This document shows positions 38,525 through 39,718 of a stretch of 39,718 nt of DNA, one piece after another. Source of the stretch: Microbacterium sp. MYb54 (GTDB lineage: Bacteria; Actinomycetota; Actinomycetes; Actinomycetales; Microbacteriaceae); the NCBI RefSeq assembly GCF_002979515.1, contig NZ_PCPA01000029.1, positions 1-39,718 on the forward strand, given 5' to 3'. Below the pieces are notes generated by a model. It ran no database searches. It saw nothing but the letters and a program-made list of their open reading frames with translations, and was not told the origin of the DNA. Made by a program: the position numbers and the translations under genes. Position 1 is the first letter of the stretch, and each line of letters opens with the position of its first letter.

Positions 38525-39607
38525 CTAGCCCGCGACGACCTCCGCGATCGCCGCACCCAGCTCGGCCGTCGCGGCCGTGCCGCCGAGGTCGGGCGTGAAC
38601 GGCGCAGCATCCGCTCCTCGTGCCAGCACGTCTTCGATCGCGGCGAGCACGGCGGCACCGGCATCCGCGTATCCGAGGTGTTCGAGCATCATGGCCCCGC
38701 ACCAGATCTGGCCGATCGGGTTCGCGATGCCCTGGCCCGCGATGTCGGGCGCCGAGCCGTGCACGGGCTCGAACAGGCTCGGGAAGAGTCCTTCGGGGTT
38801 GATGTTGGCGCTCGGCGCGATGCCGATCGTGCCGGTGCAGGCAGGCCCCAGGTCGGAGAGGATGTCGCCGAAGAGGTTGCTCGCCACGACCACGTCGAAC
38901 CAGTCCGGGTGCAGCACGAAGTTCGCGGTGAGGATGTCGATGTGGAACTGGTCGCGCGTCACCTCGGGGTAGTCGGCACCGACCGCGGCGACCCGCTCGT
39001 CCCAGTAGGGCATCGAGATCGAGATGCCGTTGCTCTTCGTCGCCGAGGTCAGATGCTTCGCGTCGCGCTTCTGCGCCAGGTCGTAGGCGTAGCGCAGCAC
39101 CCGGTCGACACCGGTGCGGGTCATCACGGTCTCCTGCAGCACGAACTCGCGGTCGGTGCCCTCGAACATGCGCCCGCCGATCGAGGAGTACTCGCCCTCG
39201 GTGTTCTCACGCACCACGTAGAAGTCGATGTCGCCGGGCTCACGGCCGGCGAGCGGAGAGACCACTCCGGGCATGAGCCGCACCGGCCGTAGGTTCACGT
39301 ACTGGTCGAAGGCCCGACGGAACTGGATCAGGCTCCCCCACAGGCTCACGTGGTCGGGCACGACGTCGGGCCAGCCGACCGCGCCGAAGAAGATCGCGTC
39401 GAATCCGCGCAGCGTCTCGAACCAGTCATCCGGCAGCATCTGTCCGTGCTTCTGCCAGTAGGCGGCGCTCGCGAAGTCGAACTCCTCGAACTCGAGCGCG
39501 ATGTCGAAGCGGGCAGCCGCGGCCCGCAGCACACGCAGCCCCTCGGGCATGACCTCGGTGCCGATGCCGTCTCCGGCGATCACGGCGATGCGGTGGGTGG
39601 TGGTCAT
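38525..39607 (-). CDS. Tartrate / D-malate dehydrogenase-like enzyme (beta-decarboxylating family), 360 aa
   Basis: Family of isocitrate/isopropylmalate dehydrogenases: AVIAGDGIGTEVMPEGLRVL, FFGAVGWPDVVPDHVSLWG, LIQFRRAFDQYVNLRPVRL, YVVRENTEGEYSSIGGR, SATKSNGISISMPYWDE, NLFGDILSDLGPACTGTIGI and FEPVHGSAPDIAGQGIANPI. The GAVGWPxxVPDHVSLWG block and length are typical of tartrate dehydrogenase (TtuC) and D-malate dehydrogenase (DmlA). It oxidises a 2-hydroxy acid with NAD, often with decarboxylation. ATG 39607 has GGAAGGAA upstream. It lies 129 nt upstream of phnD on the same strand, so it may share substrate or regulation with that operon. Confidence 0.92.
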   Translation of the reverse strand: MTTTHRIAVIAGDGIGTEVMPEGLRVLRAAAARFDIALEFEEFDFASAAYWQKHGQMLPDDWFETLRGFDAIFFGAVGWPDVVPDHVSLWGSLIQFRRAFDQYVNLRPVRLMPGVVSPLAGREPGDIDFYVVRENTEGEYSSIGGRMFEGTDREFVLQETVMTRTGVDRVLRYAYDLAQKRDAKHLTSATKSNGISISMPYWDERVAAVGADYPEVTRDQFHIDILTANFVLHPDWFDVVVASNLFGDILSDLGPACTGTIGIAPSANINPEGLFPSLFEPVHGSAPDIAGQGIANPIGQIWCGAMMLEHLGYADAGAAVLAAIEDVLARGADAAPFTPDLGGTAATAELGAAIAEVVAG

Positions 39608-39718
39608 GGGGTTTCCTTCCGGGTGCCGGTCGTTCCGGTCGCAGTTGGTGCCGCCCGCCGGCCGATCCTGCGGCAGCAAGTGCGACCGGAACACAGGGGG
39701 GAGTCTGGGCCGGGGCGG

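Overview
The window is high-GC actinobacterial DNA. Gene style suggests Microbacteriaceae, most likely Microbacterium or a close relative: DUF2510 and PPxGW motifs, GTG starts, ATGA/GTGA gene overlaps, and many TANNNT-N6-start (leaderless) genes. This assignment is inference; there is no rRNA or tRNA gene to confirm it.

Positions 1 to about 15,060 look like an accessory, defence-type region, although the SulP anion transporter at 3406-4908 could be ordinary chromosome. It holds four unrelated proteins with GIY-YIG nuclease folds (974-1591, 4961-5773, 5816-7195, 11304-13085). A three-gene operon encodes a coiled-coil 'restriction-system' protein, a DUF4041/GIY-YIG protein and a GIY-YIG protein (4961-8442). 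A HIRAN gene is broken by a frameshift (8674-9260). A probable type IV (modification-dependent) restriction enzyme joins an SRA-like reader to a PD-(D/E)XK nuclease (9389-10501). A Nudix hydrolase lies divergent to a MazG-like pyrophosphatase coupled to a GIY-YIG/DUF2075 helicase (10491-13085). Last comes an sce7726/sce7725 pair (13082-14956). I see no integrase, transposase or DNA methyltransferase. The right edge seems to lie inside the 3' end of a MerR gene (14934-15692), whose last ~45 residues look foreign.

From about 15.1 kb to the end the content is ordinary chromosome. It includes MerR with its DUF4188 target and a striking multi-palindrome operator, a HAD phosphatase, and a TetR regulator divergent from an SDR. 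Then come a secreted M1 peptidase with a sortase-like tail, a BKACE enzyme with DUF2188, and a PatB/MalY-type C-S lyase behind a structured leader and a 20-bp tandem repeat. Next are a VOC protein with a divergent WYL regulator, a VapBC toxin-antitoxin pair, and purL with a coupled small membrane protein. A cupin, a TetR/MMPL pair, a DksA/TraR zinc-finger protein and a second VOC protein follow.

The right end carries a tight leftward operon: phnD-phnC-phnE, a tyrosine-phosphatase-like gene and a TetR gene. Every junction in it overlaps. Upstream on the same strand is a tartrate/D-malate dehydrogenase gene. Together they suggest uptake and dephosphorylation of a phosphorylated or phosphonate compound, possibly followed by oxidation of a hydroxy acid.

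The best candidates for undescribed biology are the GIY-YIG operon at 4961-8442, the MazG / GIY-YIG-helicase / Nudix module at 10491-13085, and the PhnDCE-phosphatase-dehydrogenase locus at 34435-39607.
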